Source: an uncultured Elusimicrobia bacterium (GTDB lineage: Bacteria > RUG730). From it: a stretch of DNA of 39,631 nucleotides. The position numbers and the translations under genes were made by a program. Shown in pieces: positions 1 to 7,996 of this stretch; position 1 is the stretch's first letter, and the number at the start of each line of letters is the position of its first letter. A model generated the notes under the pieces. That model saw only the letters and a program-made list of their open reading frames with translations, was not told the origin of the DNA and made no database searches. The DNA lies in the NCBI GenBank assembly GCA_900321865.1, contig ONXP01000062.1:1-39631 (forward strand), given 5' to 3'.

Positions 1-614
1 GAGTTTGCATAATCTAAATCACTTATAGAAATCTGTATCATAGCAGATATTTTTTTCCCTTTTTCAATTAAATCAGGTCTAATCTGTAAATTTATACCAT
101 AAGTTTTCCATTCTATACTTGTTCCTTGAGGAGATGCAACAGGAACTGGAATTTCACCTCCTACCAAAAATGAAGCTTGTGAACCAGATTCAGTCGCTAA
201 TTTGGGGTTAGATAAAAGTCTTGCAGTATTATCCTTTATAAGCATTCTAAGAGTAGCCACAAAGGCATCAGGTCTACTAAACTTTCCAATGTTATAAAAA
301 TTATGGTTAGAAACACCTCTCTCACTTTGAGAAGACCAATCAGTAGAATGGTTGAAGTTAAAAAAAGAGGATGGAACAAGTCCCTCTTCTATAGATATAG
401 AATCGTTCCAGGAAACCCCTAAATTATTACTTTTAGTATTGCTTATTTCTATGATATCTACACTAACTTCTATCATAGGTTCAGATTTTTGCTTTACAGG
501 ATTTTCGCCACCTGCATTTCCTTCCTCCCCAGGTGCCGCAAAAATATTATTAAAAATAAATAAAACAAAAAATAATAAAAATACTAAATTACGTATTCTA
601 AGAATATTTTTCAT
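1..614 (-). CDS. cpaC: Tad/Flp pilus secretin (CpaC/RcpA-like), 3' part missing
   Basis: This is the outer-membrane secretin through which the Flp pilus passes. The 204 visible codons begin with a signal peptide (about residues 1-27, ending NNIFAA). A short G/E/N linker follows, then the start of the secretin domain, with EVSVDIIEIS, SNPKLATESG, the hallmark VGGEIPVPV and the IEWKTYGINL motif seen in CpaC-type secretins. The start at 614 is set by an AGAGG ribosome site at 620-624. The N-terminal region before the secretin domain is short, and I see no clear BON domain. The gene continues past base 1. It lies 24 bases after cpaB and is the last visible gene of the pilus operon. Family assignment is secure; the exact subfamily rests on the neighbours. 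Confidence 0.88.
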   Translation of the reverse strand, partial: MKNILRIRNLVFLLFFVLFIFNNIFAAPGEEGNAGGENPVKQKSEPMIEVSVDIIEISNTKSNNLGVSWNDSISIEEGLVPSSFFNFNHSTDWSSQSERGVSNHNFYNIGKFSRPDAFVATLRMLIKDNTARLLSNPKLATESGSQASFLVGGEIPVPVASPQGTSIEWKTYGINLQIRPDLIEKGKKISAMIQISISDLDYAN

Positions 615-638
615 ATTATCCTCTGGTACACATAATCT

Positions 639-1406
639 TTAACTTAAAAAAATAGAAGAATCTAGCGGTTTTAAAGTCACTTTTTCATTATTATCGTTAT
701 ATGATCTCAAAGATAAAGTTATTTCACCATGACTTTTAGCTAAAGATAAAATCTGGGCTTCTTCAGGAGTAACAGCTAAACTAACATTAACTTCATCGGT
801 ATTTTTAGAAGATTTTTCTTCTCTTTTCTTTTTCTTTGAACCACTATCGGGATCTTCTTCTACTGCTCCTAAATCTTTTGAAACAGCGATAACTAAAACA
901 TTTTGTAAAACAGTAGAAACCACTTTTACTTTTCCTTTGGTAGGATGCTGAGCATTAAATATTGTTAAAACATCGACTCTATCATTAGGTTTAATAAGAT
1001 CTACAACATCCACGCTATCTATTGGGAGAACTACCGCTCTCATCATAGGCGGAATATTCACAGAAAGCCCCACTTCCTGAGAAGGAGGAACTATATCAGT
1101 TGTGCTAATTTGTTGCCCCTTTAAAATAGGCACAAGATTAATTTGATTTACTATTTTATCTTTGTCTAATTCAGTATTATACAAAACATGCTTTGGAGTC
1201 AAATATCTTTCAGGAATTAATTCAACAGAAAGCATACTCCTGGTAATTTTAGTTCTAATAGGAATATCTTTACTAGCAACCAAAACCTTTTTAGGAGTCC
1301 AACCTTTAATGTAATTATCTTTTAATTTATTTATATAAAGATATCCAAATACAACTCCAATTATTCCAACAATAATTGATAAAAGTAATATTTTCTTAGA
1401 TTCCAA
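639..1406 (-). CDS. cpaB: Flp pilus assembly protein CpaB/RcpC
   Basis: CpaB is a periplasmic protein, membrane-anchored at its N-terminus, that works with the CpaC secretin in Tad pilus assembly. The 255 residues show one membrane anchor (about 5-25, ILLLSIIVGIIGVVFGYLYI). A SAF-type domain follows (VLVASKDIPIRTKIT, then KGQQISTTDI), then the conserved core with MRAVVLPIDSVDVVDLIKPNDRVDVL. A K/E-rich loop near residues 185-205 precedes the final VSLAVTPEEAQILSLAKSHGEITLSLR block. The start codon is TTG: an AAGGAG site lies 7 bases upstream and no in-frame ATG precedes the membrane anchor. It sits between the TadE-like gene and the secretin, the normal Tad order. Confidence 0.9.
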   Translation of the reverse strand: MESKKILLLSIIVGIIGVVFGYLYINKLKDNYIKGWTPKKVLVASKDIPIRTKITRSMLSVELIPERYLTPKHVLYNTELDKDKIVNQINLVPILKGQQISTTDIVPPSQEVGLSVNIPPMMRAVVLPIDSVDVVDLIKPNDRVDVLTIFNAQHPTKGKVKVVSTVLQNVLVIAVSKDLGAVEEDPDSGSKKKKREEKSSKNTDEVNVSLAVTPEEAQILSLAKSHGEITLSLRSYNDNNEKVTLKPLDSSIFLS

Positions 1407-1426
1407 AAACCTACTCCTTTTCTTTA

Positions 1427-1834
1427 TTATACATAAACTTCTTCTTTAGGCAGAGAAAACACAGAAGTTATAGGATAATAATACCCGCTCAATTTTTTAT
1501 ATCTTCTTATTAGATCATTTACAATAGGAAAAGCTAATTTCATTTTATATGTCAAATACACCGTTATTTCCCCAGACAATTTTGAATACGATGTATTAAC
1601 ATCAATATTCCACTTATCCTTAAAAGGAATTGCATTATGAGCTTCACTCACAATATTAACTGCTCTATCGTCAACTACAGCTACTCTGGTAACCATAAAA
1701 CATGCATGATTTACTATAAGCTTAACAATAGCTATGTGAGCTAGTTGCAAAACTCCAAACAACAAAATAAAAAAAGGAATAGTAACTATTGTAAATTCTA
1801 ATAAAGCCTGGGATTTTTTTTTGCCACAAGGCAT
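1427..1834 (-). CDS. TadE-like minor pseudopilin
   Basis: This 135-residue protein has the TadE/TadG layout: a short basic start (MPCGKKKSQ), then a prepilin-like hydrophobic helix beginning ALLEFTIVTIPFFILLFGVL, then a small extracytoplasmic domain. The glutamate five residues into the hydrophobic run matches the Glu+5 of type IV prepilins, so the Tad peptidase probably cleaves after Q9. TadE-like pseudopilins are needed for Flp pilus assembly. The gene follows the Flp pilin with only 5 bases between the pilin stop and this ATG, and the ribosome site is weak, which suggests translational coupling. It could equally be called TadF; the sequence does not separate the two. Confidence 0.78.
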   Translation of the reverse strand: MPCGKKKSQALLEFTIVTIPFFILLFGVLQLAHIAIVKLIVNHACFMVTRVAVVDDRAVNIVSEAHNAIPFKDKWNIDVNTSYSKLSGEITVYLTYKMKLAFPIVNDLIRRYKKLSGYYYPITSVFSLPKEEVYV

Positions 1835-1839
1835 AAATC

Positions 1840-2004
1840 TTAATCCCCAGCAGCAACAACATCTGATAATTTCTCAAATTTTGTTTTAATTTTTTCTCCA
1901 AAAATCTGCATAGCTGCAACAGCAACCAAAGCTATAAGTGCAATAATCAAAACATACTCAGTTAAACCTTGTGCTTTCTTTCTTTTAGAACTTAATTTAA
2001 TCAT
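1840..2004 (-). CDS. flp: Flp-type major pilin precursor (54 aa)
   Basis: This small gene encodes 54 residues and has a clear AGGAG ribosome site 6-7 bases before the ATG at 2004. The basic leader (MIKLSSKRKKAQ) is followed by GLTEYVLIIALIALVAVAAM, the classic Flp prepilin segment: the peptidase cuts just before GLTEY, and Glu+5 lies in the hydrophobic helix. A short amphipathic tail (IFGEKIKTKFEKLSDVV) completes it. Flp pilins are normally 50-60 residues after a short leader, so the length fits. It is probably the main structural subunit of the pilus assembled by the downstream TadE, CpaB and CpaC products. Confidence 0.88.
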   Translation of the reverse strand: MIKLSSKRKKAQGLTEYVLIIALIALVAVAAMQIFGEKIKTKFEKLSDVVAAGD

Positions 2005-2033
2005 AAATTTCTCCTATTTAAAAATTTGTATAT

Positions 2034-2177
2034 TTATTTTTTGCTCCAAAAACTTCCAAGATTTTTAATACATAAAGAAATTGCATCATTAAATGTTTTA
2101 TCCATAGAAACAAAAACTAAAGCTGTCAAAGATAAAAGTAAAACATATTCTAATAAAGATTGTGCCTTTTTTTTCAT
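2034..2177 (-). CDS. second Flp/prepilin-like small protein (47 aa)
   Basis: This 47-residue reading frame lies just upstream of flp and 29 bases from it. It starts MKKKAQSLLEYVLLLSLTALVFVS, which is the same design as Flp: a basic leader, Gln at the cleavage point, a Leu-Leu-Glu-Tyr motif giving Glu+5, and an 18-residue hydrophobic helix. The tail (DKTFNDAISLCIKNLGSFW) differs from Flp and holds one cysteine. The ribosome site (AAAGAG) is modest. It is the first gene after a promoter-like sequence. It is likely a paralogous Flp pilin or a minor pseudopilin. Confidence 0.75.
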   Translation of the reverse strand: MKKKAQSLLEYVLLLSLTALVFVSMDKTFNDAISLCIKNLGSFWSKK

Positions 2178-2202
2178 AACAACTCTTTATATTTATACCA
2201 TA

Positions 2203-2230
2203 TATATAACATATTATTTCTTTTTATCAA
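2203..2230 (-). promoter_or_regulatory. candidate sigma-70-type promoter for the pilin operon
   Basis: Reading the minus strand, TTGATA (2225-2230) is followed after 16 bases by TATATA (2203-2208), and the first pilin ATG lies 25 bases further on. The site sits in the only gap (72 bases) between thyX and the pilin genes. In DNA this AT-rich, -10-like words are common, so the call rests mainly on the spacing and position. Confidence 0.35.
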
Positions 2231-2249
2231 GAAAACATATAATTTTAAT

Positions 2250-3647
2250 TTACTCAATTTCTTCGAAATATTTTTGCAATAAATACACCGTTATAGGAGC
2301 ATATTTTTTAACAATAAAAAAAATTGTTTTAGATAAATTTCTTATATCCCACTGCGCATGCCTATCCAGTCTTAACATTAAAAAATTATAAAGATTTCTA
2401 GCATTTATTTTAAACAAAACTTTACATTTATGAGAATTGGTCAAGACATATTCAGCTAAATCCTTAGAATAAGAATTTTTTAATTTATAATAAAAATTAT
2501 TCGTTTCTTCTATCAATTTTAAAAAATCGCTTTCTTTTTTTATTAATTTTATTGTCAAAGGAATAACGTTCCCCAGACTTACATCATAATTAATTTTTGT
2601 CAATGTCATCAGCCTATGCCTTTTTAATTGTGCAAATAAACTAGCCGAAACTTTAGCTTCAAATAAAAAATCAACAAACTCAAATTCTCTTATTATTTTA
2701 TTTAAATTTTTTATATTTGTGAATAAATCTTTTATAAATATTAATTTTTCACTGTAAGAAATGTTTTTTATATTGTTAAAAATATATTCAAAACCATAAT
2801 TTTTATTGCCATATTTGTAATAAATACTAGAAATTAAAATATTATCAAAATCTGTATTAAAATTTATTAATTTAACATCAAAATTCTCTTGGCTTTGAAA
2901 AAATATTTCTTCTTTTTCAATATTAAAATATGGAAAGCTATCAACTTTAAAACTTTCACTTTTTTGAATAAGCGAAGGAGTTTCTTTTTGTAGAATTTCA
3001 AAAATTCTTTTGCCCAATTCTTTTAGCTCTATTAAATCAGAATTAGAAAGTTCGTTAACTATATAATTTAATTCTCTAGCATTAACCGTCATTCCTAATT
3101 GCGAAAATGTGGCAAGAGGCAAAATATACCTTGCATCTTCTTTAGATATTTCAGAAGAATTTTTATTATCCAATAAAAAATTTTTAATTTCTTCTCGAAG
3201 TTCTTTATAAAAATTAAACTGTGAAGCAATTATCCTTTTAAATCCTTCTAAAAATTCTTGATTTTTTATTTCATTTGGAATGTAAAAATTATCTCTAAAA
3301 GTAACATATCTCTGAGACTTTTCTGTGTAAGAGGCTAACCTAAAATGTTCTAAATATTCTAAAGCTAACCTAGAAATTTCAGAAATATCAAAATTAAAAA
3401 CAGCATGTTCTGCAACAGAACTATGCCCCATATCAAAAATTATTTTTTTATTAAATTGCCTTGCCTTGTTTATATCTAGTTTTACTTCTTCTCTTAAAGT
3501 TAAAATATCCTTTTCAGATCTACTAATTTTTGCATAAGAAGCTGTGATAATTTCTGGAGAAAAAGTTTGAAAATTTTGAATACTATGATTTTTATAATCA
3601 AGCAATGAAAGAATATCTATATTATAACCAAGAAGAGCGACTTTCAT
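2250..3647 (-). CDS. thyX: flavin-dependent thymidylate synthase, double-domain ThyX
   Basis: ThyX makes dTMP from dUMP using FAD, NADPH and methylene-tetrahydrofolate. At 465 residues this is about twice the usual 220-250, and two ThyX repeats can be seen. The N-terminal repeat has HSSVAEHAVFNF (75-86) and ASYTEKSQRY (105-114), but the RHR of the signature RHRx7S is HFR (101-103); the serine (S111) is kept. The C-terminal repeat has RHR (343-345), but the signature serine is Asn353; it also keeps NARNL and the LRLDRHAQWDIR block (425-436). The matching block in the first repeat is lost (NELSNSDLIELKEL). Each half therefore looks incomplete while the two together hold the whole motif. The gene follows recR after 4 bases. 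No thyA is visible. Confidence 0.9.
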   Translation of the reverse strand: MKVALLGYNIDILSLLDYKNHSIQNFQTFSPEIITASYAKISRSEKDILTLREEVKLDINKARQFNKKIIFDMGHSSVAEHAVFNFDISEISRLALEYLEHFRLASYTEKSQRYVTFRDNFYIPNEIKNQEFLEGFKRIIASQFNFYKELREEIKNFLLDNKNSSEISKEDARYILPLATFSQLGMTVNARELNYIVNELSNSDLIELKELGKRIFEILQKETPSLIQKSESFKVDSFPYFNIEKEEIFFQSQENFDVKLINFNTDFDNILISSIYYKYGNKNYGFEYIFNNIKNISYSEKLIFIKDLFTNIKNLNKIIREFEFVDFLFEAKVSASLFAQLKRHRLMTLTKINYDVSLGNVIPLTIKLIKKESDFLKLIEETNNFYYKLKNSYSKDLAEYVLTNSHKCKVLFKINARNLYNFLMLRLDRHAQWDIRNLSKTIFFIVKKYAPITVYLLQKYFEEIE

Positions 3648-3651
3648 AAAA

Positions 3652-4257
3652 TCATTTTCCTTTTACTAAAAAAAGTACTCTGTTTTCTAAAGATTTTGCT
3701 ATAGTCATAGAATCTACATACCCTAAATCTAAGCCAACAGGAACCCCTTTTGCTATTCTCGTAATTTTTATATTAAATTTTGACAAAATATTATAAAGAT
3801 ACAAGGCAGTAGTTTCGCCTTCTACTGTAGAATTGGTTGCTATAATGATTTCTTTTATATTTCCATTTTTGATTCTAAGCAAAAGAGAATCAATATTCAA
3901 AGATTCGGCAGAATTTAGTGGAGATATATGCCCACCTAAAACATGGAATTGACCATTATATTCTCTAGTTTTTTCAATAGCTAAAATATCAAAGACTTCC
4001 CCAACTACACAAATAACACTTTTTTCTCTAGTTTCATCCGAACAAATATTACAAATATCGTTATCAGAAATATTACCACAAACTTTACAAAAAAATAATT
4101 TTTTTTTGCTTTCCAATAAAGTACTTGTAAAAAATTCTATTTCTTTATAATCTTTTTGAAGTAAATACAAAGATATATTAACAGCCATATTATAACCTAT
4201 TCCAGGTAAAGTACGAAAAATTGATATCAATTTAGATAAATTATTAGGAAGTATCAT
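3652..4257 (-). CDS. recR: recombination mediator protein RecR
   Basis: RecR acts with RecO (and RecF) to load RecA on gapped DNA. The 201 residues match the usual length. They show the N-terminal helix-hairpin-helix (LPGIGYNMAVNISLYLL), a four-cysteine zinc site (CKVCGN...CNICSD, about 57-72), a Toprim domain beginning ICVVGEVFDILAIEKT, and the C-terminal THVEGE-like segment (STVEGETTALYLY, then RIAKGVPVGLDLGYVDSMTIAKSLENR). The ATG directly abuts the ybaB stop codon, so the two are probably translationally coupled; ybaB-recR is a widely conserved pair. The stop codon is TGA, which shows that UGA means stop in this genome. Confidence 0.96.
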   Translation of the reverse strand: MILPNNLSKLISIFRTLPGIGYNMAVNISLYLLQKDYKEIEFFTSTLLESKKKLFFCKVCGNISDNDICNICSDETREKSVICVVGEVFDILAIEKTREYNGQFHVLGGHISPLNSAESLNIDSLLLRIKNGNIKEIIIATNSTVEGETTALYLYNILSKFNIKITRIAKGVPVGLDLGYVDSMTIAKSLENRVLFLVKGK

Positions 4258-4593
4258 TTACTTATTAAACATATCCATTATTTTAGTCATATCCAAGCCG
4301 CCTGTCAATTCTTTAGTTTCTTCTTCAACTTCTTTCTGAACCTTTTTTATAGCCAAATTAAAAGTCTTTAATAAAAGACCTTCTAATTTACTTTTTTTTA
4401 ATTGAATAGACTCATCAGTTAAAACTATAGATATTACTTCCTGTTTTCCATTCAATACTACCTTTATACCTTCATTTTCTACTTCAACTCTTTTCTTTTC
4501 TAATAATTTTTCTGTATTCTTCATTTTAGAATATATATCTTTAGCCTGCTTTACCGTATTCATCATGTTTCCTATTTTTTCAAAACCCTTCAT
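4258..4593 (-). CDS. ybaB: YbaB/EbfC nucleoid-associated protein
   Basis: This small dimeric DNA-binding protein has 111 residues, normal for the family. A long N-terminal helix (MMNTVKQAKDIYSKMKNTEKLLEKK) leads into the central sheet (VEVENEGIKVVLNGKQEVISIVL) and a C-terminal helix ending in the Met-rich GGLDMTKIMDMFNK. The pairing with recR immediately downstream is typical. Usually dnaX precedes ybaB; here a secreted TPR/coiled-coil gene takes that place. A GAGGG sequence about 10 bases before the ATG is the likely ribosome site. Confidence 0.92.
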   Translation of the reverse strand: MKGFEKIGNMMNTVKQAKDIYSKMKNTEKLLEKKRVEVENEGIKVVLNGKQEVISIVLTDESIQLKKSKLEGLLLKTFNLAIKKVQKEVEEETKELTGGLDMTKIMDMFNK

Positions 4594-4623
4594 TATAATA
4601 AACCCTCACTATTACATTTTTTT

Positions 4624-6306
4624 CTATTTATTTGATTTTTCTTTTTTAAGCTTCAATGCTTTCTTATTTAATTTCTTTTCTTTTAGTTCTTTGTCTTTTA
4701 TATCTTTTTGTTTTCGCTTATTTTTTATCTTCTCCTCTTTTTTTTTCTTATTTTTTAATTCTTTGTCTTTTAATTTTTCATATAAAGCTTTATTTTCAGA
4801 CAATTTATTTTTTTGTTCTAAAACCATATCTTTCTTAGATATTTTTTTCTCATTTTCAATGTCTTTTTTTATAGATTGTTTTTTTAAATCCATTATTTCT
4901 ATTTTAGATTTTTTTTCTTCTTTTAAAATATTAGAAAAACTCTGATTAAATCTATCAAGCAAAATTTTATATGTTCTTAGCAAATCTAAATTTTTAATTG
5001 TTTTCCCATATAAATATCTCTTTTCTATAATAATTTCTCTTGTGATTTTTGTGTATCTTTTGTTATTTAATAAGTTTTTATGTTCATCAACAGTATCTTT
5101 CTCATCTTTCTCATATTTCTCATATTCTTCATTTTCAGATTCTGATATGTCTAAATTTTTAGAAATTTGTTTAGTTTTCAAAGATTCATTAGGAATAACT
5201 TTGTTTATGTTATCATAAGATCTTTTTTCAATATTTTTTATTCCTATGTTTTCATTTTGTATTCTTTCTTTTATCATTTCTTTCAATTTTTCTTGTTCTT
5301 TTTTTTCTCTGTAATTACTAAGAGCTAAACTAATATCGTCTATTCTTATTAAATACTCATCATAATTTTCAGCTGATTTTTTCCCTTTATTTTTGTTTAA
5401 CTCAGAATTAGTAGAATTATACAATAAATAATTTCGTTGATCCCTTAATTTTTTTTCTTTTAATTTTGCTAGCATTTCTTTTATATTCATCTGTTTTAAA
5501 TATTCTTCAAAATTTGATAGCTTTAAATATCTAAATAAAAATGACAAAATTATGATATCGTCCTCTGATATAGATAAAATTTTACAAGCAAATTTATTAA
5601 AGTCTTGATATTGCCTATTGTCAAAACAAGTAACACATTCAAATGTTTTAGCATCTAAATCAAAAAAATCTTTTATTTCTTGTTTTGACATTTTTTTTAA
5701 CATATTTAAATATTTTGCTATCTCAGTCCTGGTTTTATCTAAAATCAGACATTTATCAGCATCTAAGATAAATTTATCTAACTCATTCGCAAAAAACTCA
5801 TTAAAAGCTTTACCATAATGATAATCAGCCAAAGAAAAAAAATCTCTAGAATAGATCATATTTTTTATTTTTTGCTTTATATCTTCTATTATGTAATTAA
5901 CATTTTTAGAATTTTTATTTAAAATTAAAATTTTATTGCAATTTATAAGGGCGGTTATGTATTCCCTATTATTATTGTATTTTTTTGATTCTAATAAAAA
6001 ATATTTAATTATTTCTTTATCATTTTTTTTAATTTCAAATTTTTCATTGTGCACATACAAGTATAAATAATACAAAATCATACTTTTCATCTCAAAATCG
6101 TCCCAGATCTCATAAAATAATTTAAAAGCTTCTTTATACTTTTCCTTGCCAAATAATGCAGTAGCTTTTTCATAATTTTTAATTGCTAACAATTGTTTAT
6201 TCAAGAAATTCGTCTTTTGAATCTGTTTTGCACATACAAAATCAAGAGAAAATAATGAAACTAATAATAAAAAACTTACAAATTTTTTTATTTTTAAATT
6301 AATCAT
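4624..6306 (-). CDS. secreted TPR-like / coiled-coil protein of unknown function
   Basis: I do not recognise this 560-residue protein. It begins with a signal peptide (KKFVSFLLLVSLFSLDFVCA, cleavage near residue 26), so it is exported. Residues about 35-230 look like irregular helical repeats of TPR type (YEKATALFGKEKYKEAFKLF; YGKAFNEFFANELDKFI; ADKCLILDKTRTEIAKYL). The middle third is charged and low in hydrophobics. The last 110 residues are almost entirely Lys/Glu helix (for example ELKNKKKKEEKIKNKRKQ), probably a coiled coil. The ATG at 6306 has a strong AAGGAGG site. The gene lies 14 bases after the response-regulator stop and just before ybaB. A scaffold role in the envelope is possible but unproven. 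Confidence 0.75.
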   Translation of the reverse strand: MINLKIKKFVSFLLLVSLFSLDFVCAKQIQKTNFLNKQLLAIKNYEKATALFGKEKYKEAFKLFYEIWDDFEMKSMILYYLYLYVHNEKFEIKKNDKEIIKYFLLESKKYNNNREYITALINCNKILILNKNSKNVNYIIEDIKQKIKNMIYSRDFFSLADYHYGKAFNEFFANELDKFILDADKCLILDKTRTEIAKYLNMLKKMSKQEIKDFFDLDAKTFECVTCFDNRQYQDFNKFACKILSISEDDIIILSFLFRYLKLSNFEEYLKQMNIKEMLAKLKEKKLRDQRNYLLYNSTNSELNKNKGKKSAENYDEYLIRIDDISLALSNYREKKEQEKLKEMIKERIQNENIGIKNIEKRSYDNINKVIPNESLKTKQISKNLDISESENEEYEKYEKDEKDTVDEHKNLLNNKRYTKITREIIIEKRYLYGKTIKNLDLLRTYKILLDRFNQSFSNILKEEKKSKIEIMDLKKQSIKKDIENEKKISKKDMVLEQKNKLSENKALYEKLKDKELKNKKKKEEKIKNKRKQKDIKDKELKEKKLNKKALKLKKEKSNK

Positions 6307-6320
6307 TATTATCCTCCTTT

Positions 6321-6707
6321 TTAATTTTTTCCTATTCTTGATAATATATTTTTAATTCTAGCAATCATTTCTGAAGCATCAAAAGGTTTAACCATATAAT
6401 CATCCACACCACAATCAAAACTATTTATATAATTCTCATCCATAGATCTAACTGTTAACATTAAAACTCCTATTTCTTTGGTTTTATAATCTGCTCTGAT
6501 AATTTTACAAACCTCATCTCCATTCATCAAAGGCAAATTAAAATCTAAAATTACTAAATCAGGTTCAATAGAAAAAATTTTTTTTAATGCTTCTTCACCA
6601 TCTTTCGCAACATACACTATATAATTTTCTTTTTTTAAGGTAAGTTTTATAATCTCAACAAAATCTGGTTCATCATCAACAACTAAAATTTTTATTTTTT
6701 TATTCAT
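6321..6707 (-). CDS. stand-alone response regulator receiver domain (CheY-like)
   Basis: This 128-residue protein is a single receiver domain with no output domain. The acidic pair D11/D12 (ILVVDDEPDF), the phosphoacceptor D55 (DLVILDFNLP), the switch Thr85 (VLMLTVRS) and Lys107 (DDYMVKPFD) are all present, so phosphorylation should work. It resembles PilG/PilH- or PleD-receiver-type single-domain regulators. I start it at the ATG at 6707 because the AAGGG ribosome site is too close to the TTG three bases upstream. No histidine kinase is in the window. It precedes the secreted TPR/coiled-coil gene by 14 bases, so the two are probably co-transcribed; the target is unknown. Confidence 0.9.
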   Translation of the reverse strand: MNKKIKILVVDDEPDFVEIIKLTLKKENYIVYVAKDGEEALKKIFSIEPDLVILDFNLPLMNGDEVCKIIRADYKTKEIGVLMLTVRSMDENYINSFDCGVDDYMVKPFDASEMIARIKNILSRIGKN

Positions 6708-6751
6708 CAAGCCCTTCTAAAAAAAATTACCATAAAAATTTTTGAAATCAA

Positions 6752-7837
6752 TTACAAATTATTATTACTATCTAAAAGCGAATTTTGATAATCTAAATTT
6801 AAAGCATCCAAAAGATCATCTATTTCACCATCTAGGAAACTATATAAATTGTGTCTAGTAAATCCTATTCTATGATCTGTCACTCTATCCTGCGGGAAAT
6901 TATAAGTTCTTATTTTTTCACTTCTATCTCCAGAACCTACTTGATTTTTTCTATTCATAGACAATTCTTTATTTTGTTTTTGAATTTCTAAATCCAAAAG
7001 TCTGGATTTTAAAACTTTCATACCTTTATTTTTATTTTTTAATTGAGATCTTTCGTCCTGACACGATACAACTAATCCTGTTGGAATATGAGTAATACGA
7101 ATTGCAGACTTAGTTGTGTTTACTCCCTGACCCCCCTTACCAGAAGAGCAAAAAGTGTCTATTCTAATATCCTCAGGCTTTATTTCTACATCTACATCCT
7201 CTGCCTCCGGTAAAACAGCAACCGTTGCAGCTGATGTATGAAGCCTGCCCCCAGATTCTGTTGTAGGAACTCTCTGAACTCTATGAGTTCCACTTTCAAA
7301 CCTTAGAGAATTATAAACTTCATACCCAGTAATTAGAAAAATCACCTCTTTTAGCCCTCCAAGTTCTGTCTCATTCGAATCTAAAATTTCTATATCCCAT
7401 TTTTTTCTCTCGGCAAATCTGGAATACATTCTAAATAAATCATTTGCAAATAAAGAGGCTTCTTCTCCTCCTGTTCCTGCTCTAATTTCGACTATTGTAT
7501 TTTTATCTGAATATTTACTTTTTGGTAAAATAAAAGTTTTTAATTTCTTAAAAAGCTCCTCTTTTTTAAGATCTTCTTTTGATAATTCTTCCGTCATAAA
7601 TACTATCATTTCTGGATCTTTTTCAAGTTCTAAAGAACTATTTATATTATTTATATCTTCTGAAATTTTTTTGTATTCTTTATATATTGCCACCCTTTCT
7701 TTTATAACAGAATATTCCTTAGAATATTTTTTAAATAAATCCAAATCAGAAATTACCTTAGGTGAGGAGATTAAGGTTTCTAATTCATTCAATCTAAGTT
7801 CTAAATCTTTAAATTTTGCTTCTATCTTTTCAATCAT
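6752..7837 (-). CDS. prfA: peptide chain release factor 1 (RF1)
   Basis: RF1 reads UAA and UAG and releases the finished peptide. At 361 residues it is full length. The GGQ catalytic motif is in [17 protein letters not shown]. The stop-codon-reading tripeptide is of the RF1 PxT type (PTT, in [16 protein letters not shown]) rather than the SPF of RF2. The C-terminal block [22 protein letters not shown] is also present. An AGGA site lies just before the ATG. The gene lies 159 bases after nusA and upstream of the response regulator. prmC, the RF methyltransferase often next to prfA, is not adjacent. Confidence 0.97.
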   Translation of the reverse strand: MIEKIEAKFKDLELRLNELETLISSPKVISDLDLFKKYSKEYSVIKERVAIYKEYKKISEDINNINSSLELEKDPEMIVFMTEELSKEDLKKEELFKKLKTFILPKSKYSDKNTIVEIRAGTGGEEASLFANDLFRMYSRFAERKKWDIEILDSNETELGGLKEVIFLITGYEVYNSLRFESGTHRVQRVPTTESGGRLHTSAATVAVLPEAEDVDVEIKPEDIRIDTFCSSGKGGQGVNTTKSAIRITHIPTGLVVSCQDERSQLKNKNKGMKVLKSRLLDLEIQKQNKELSMNRKNQVGSGDRSEKIRTYNFPQDRVTDHRIGFTRHNLYSFLDGEIDDLLDALNLDYQNSLLDSNNNL

Positions 7838-7996
7838 ATCCTAGACCTTTTTATTTTCTTATAACACAAAAAAACATAAATTGATATTTATCATAATTTT
7901 TAAAATCAAGATAAACAAAATATTAATAAAACTAATCATTTTAAATTTTAAAAATTTTTAGACAATTTAGAAAATTTATAAAAAGACTTTGACTAT

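Noticed and set aside
352-642. Plus-strand open frame of 96 codons at the left end
   Set aside because: It is antisense to the secretin gene, whose signal peptide and motifs are clear, and it has no ribosome site.
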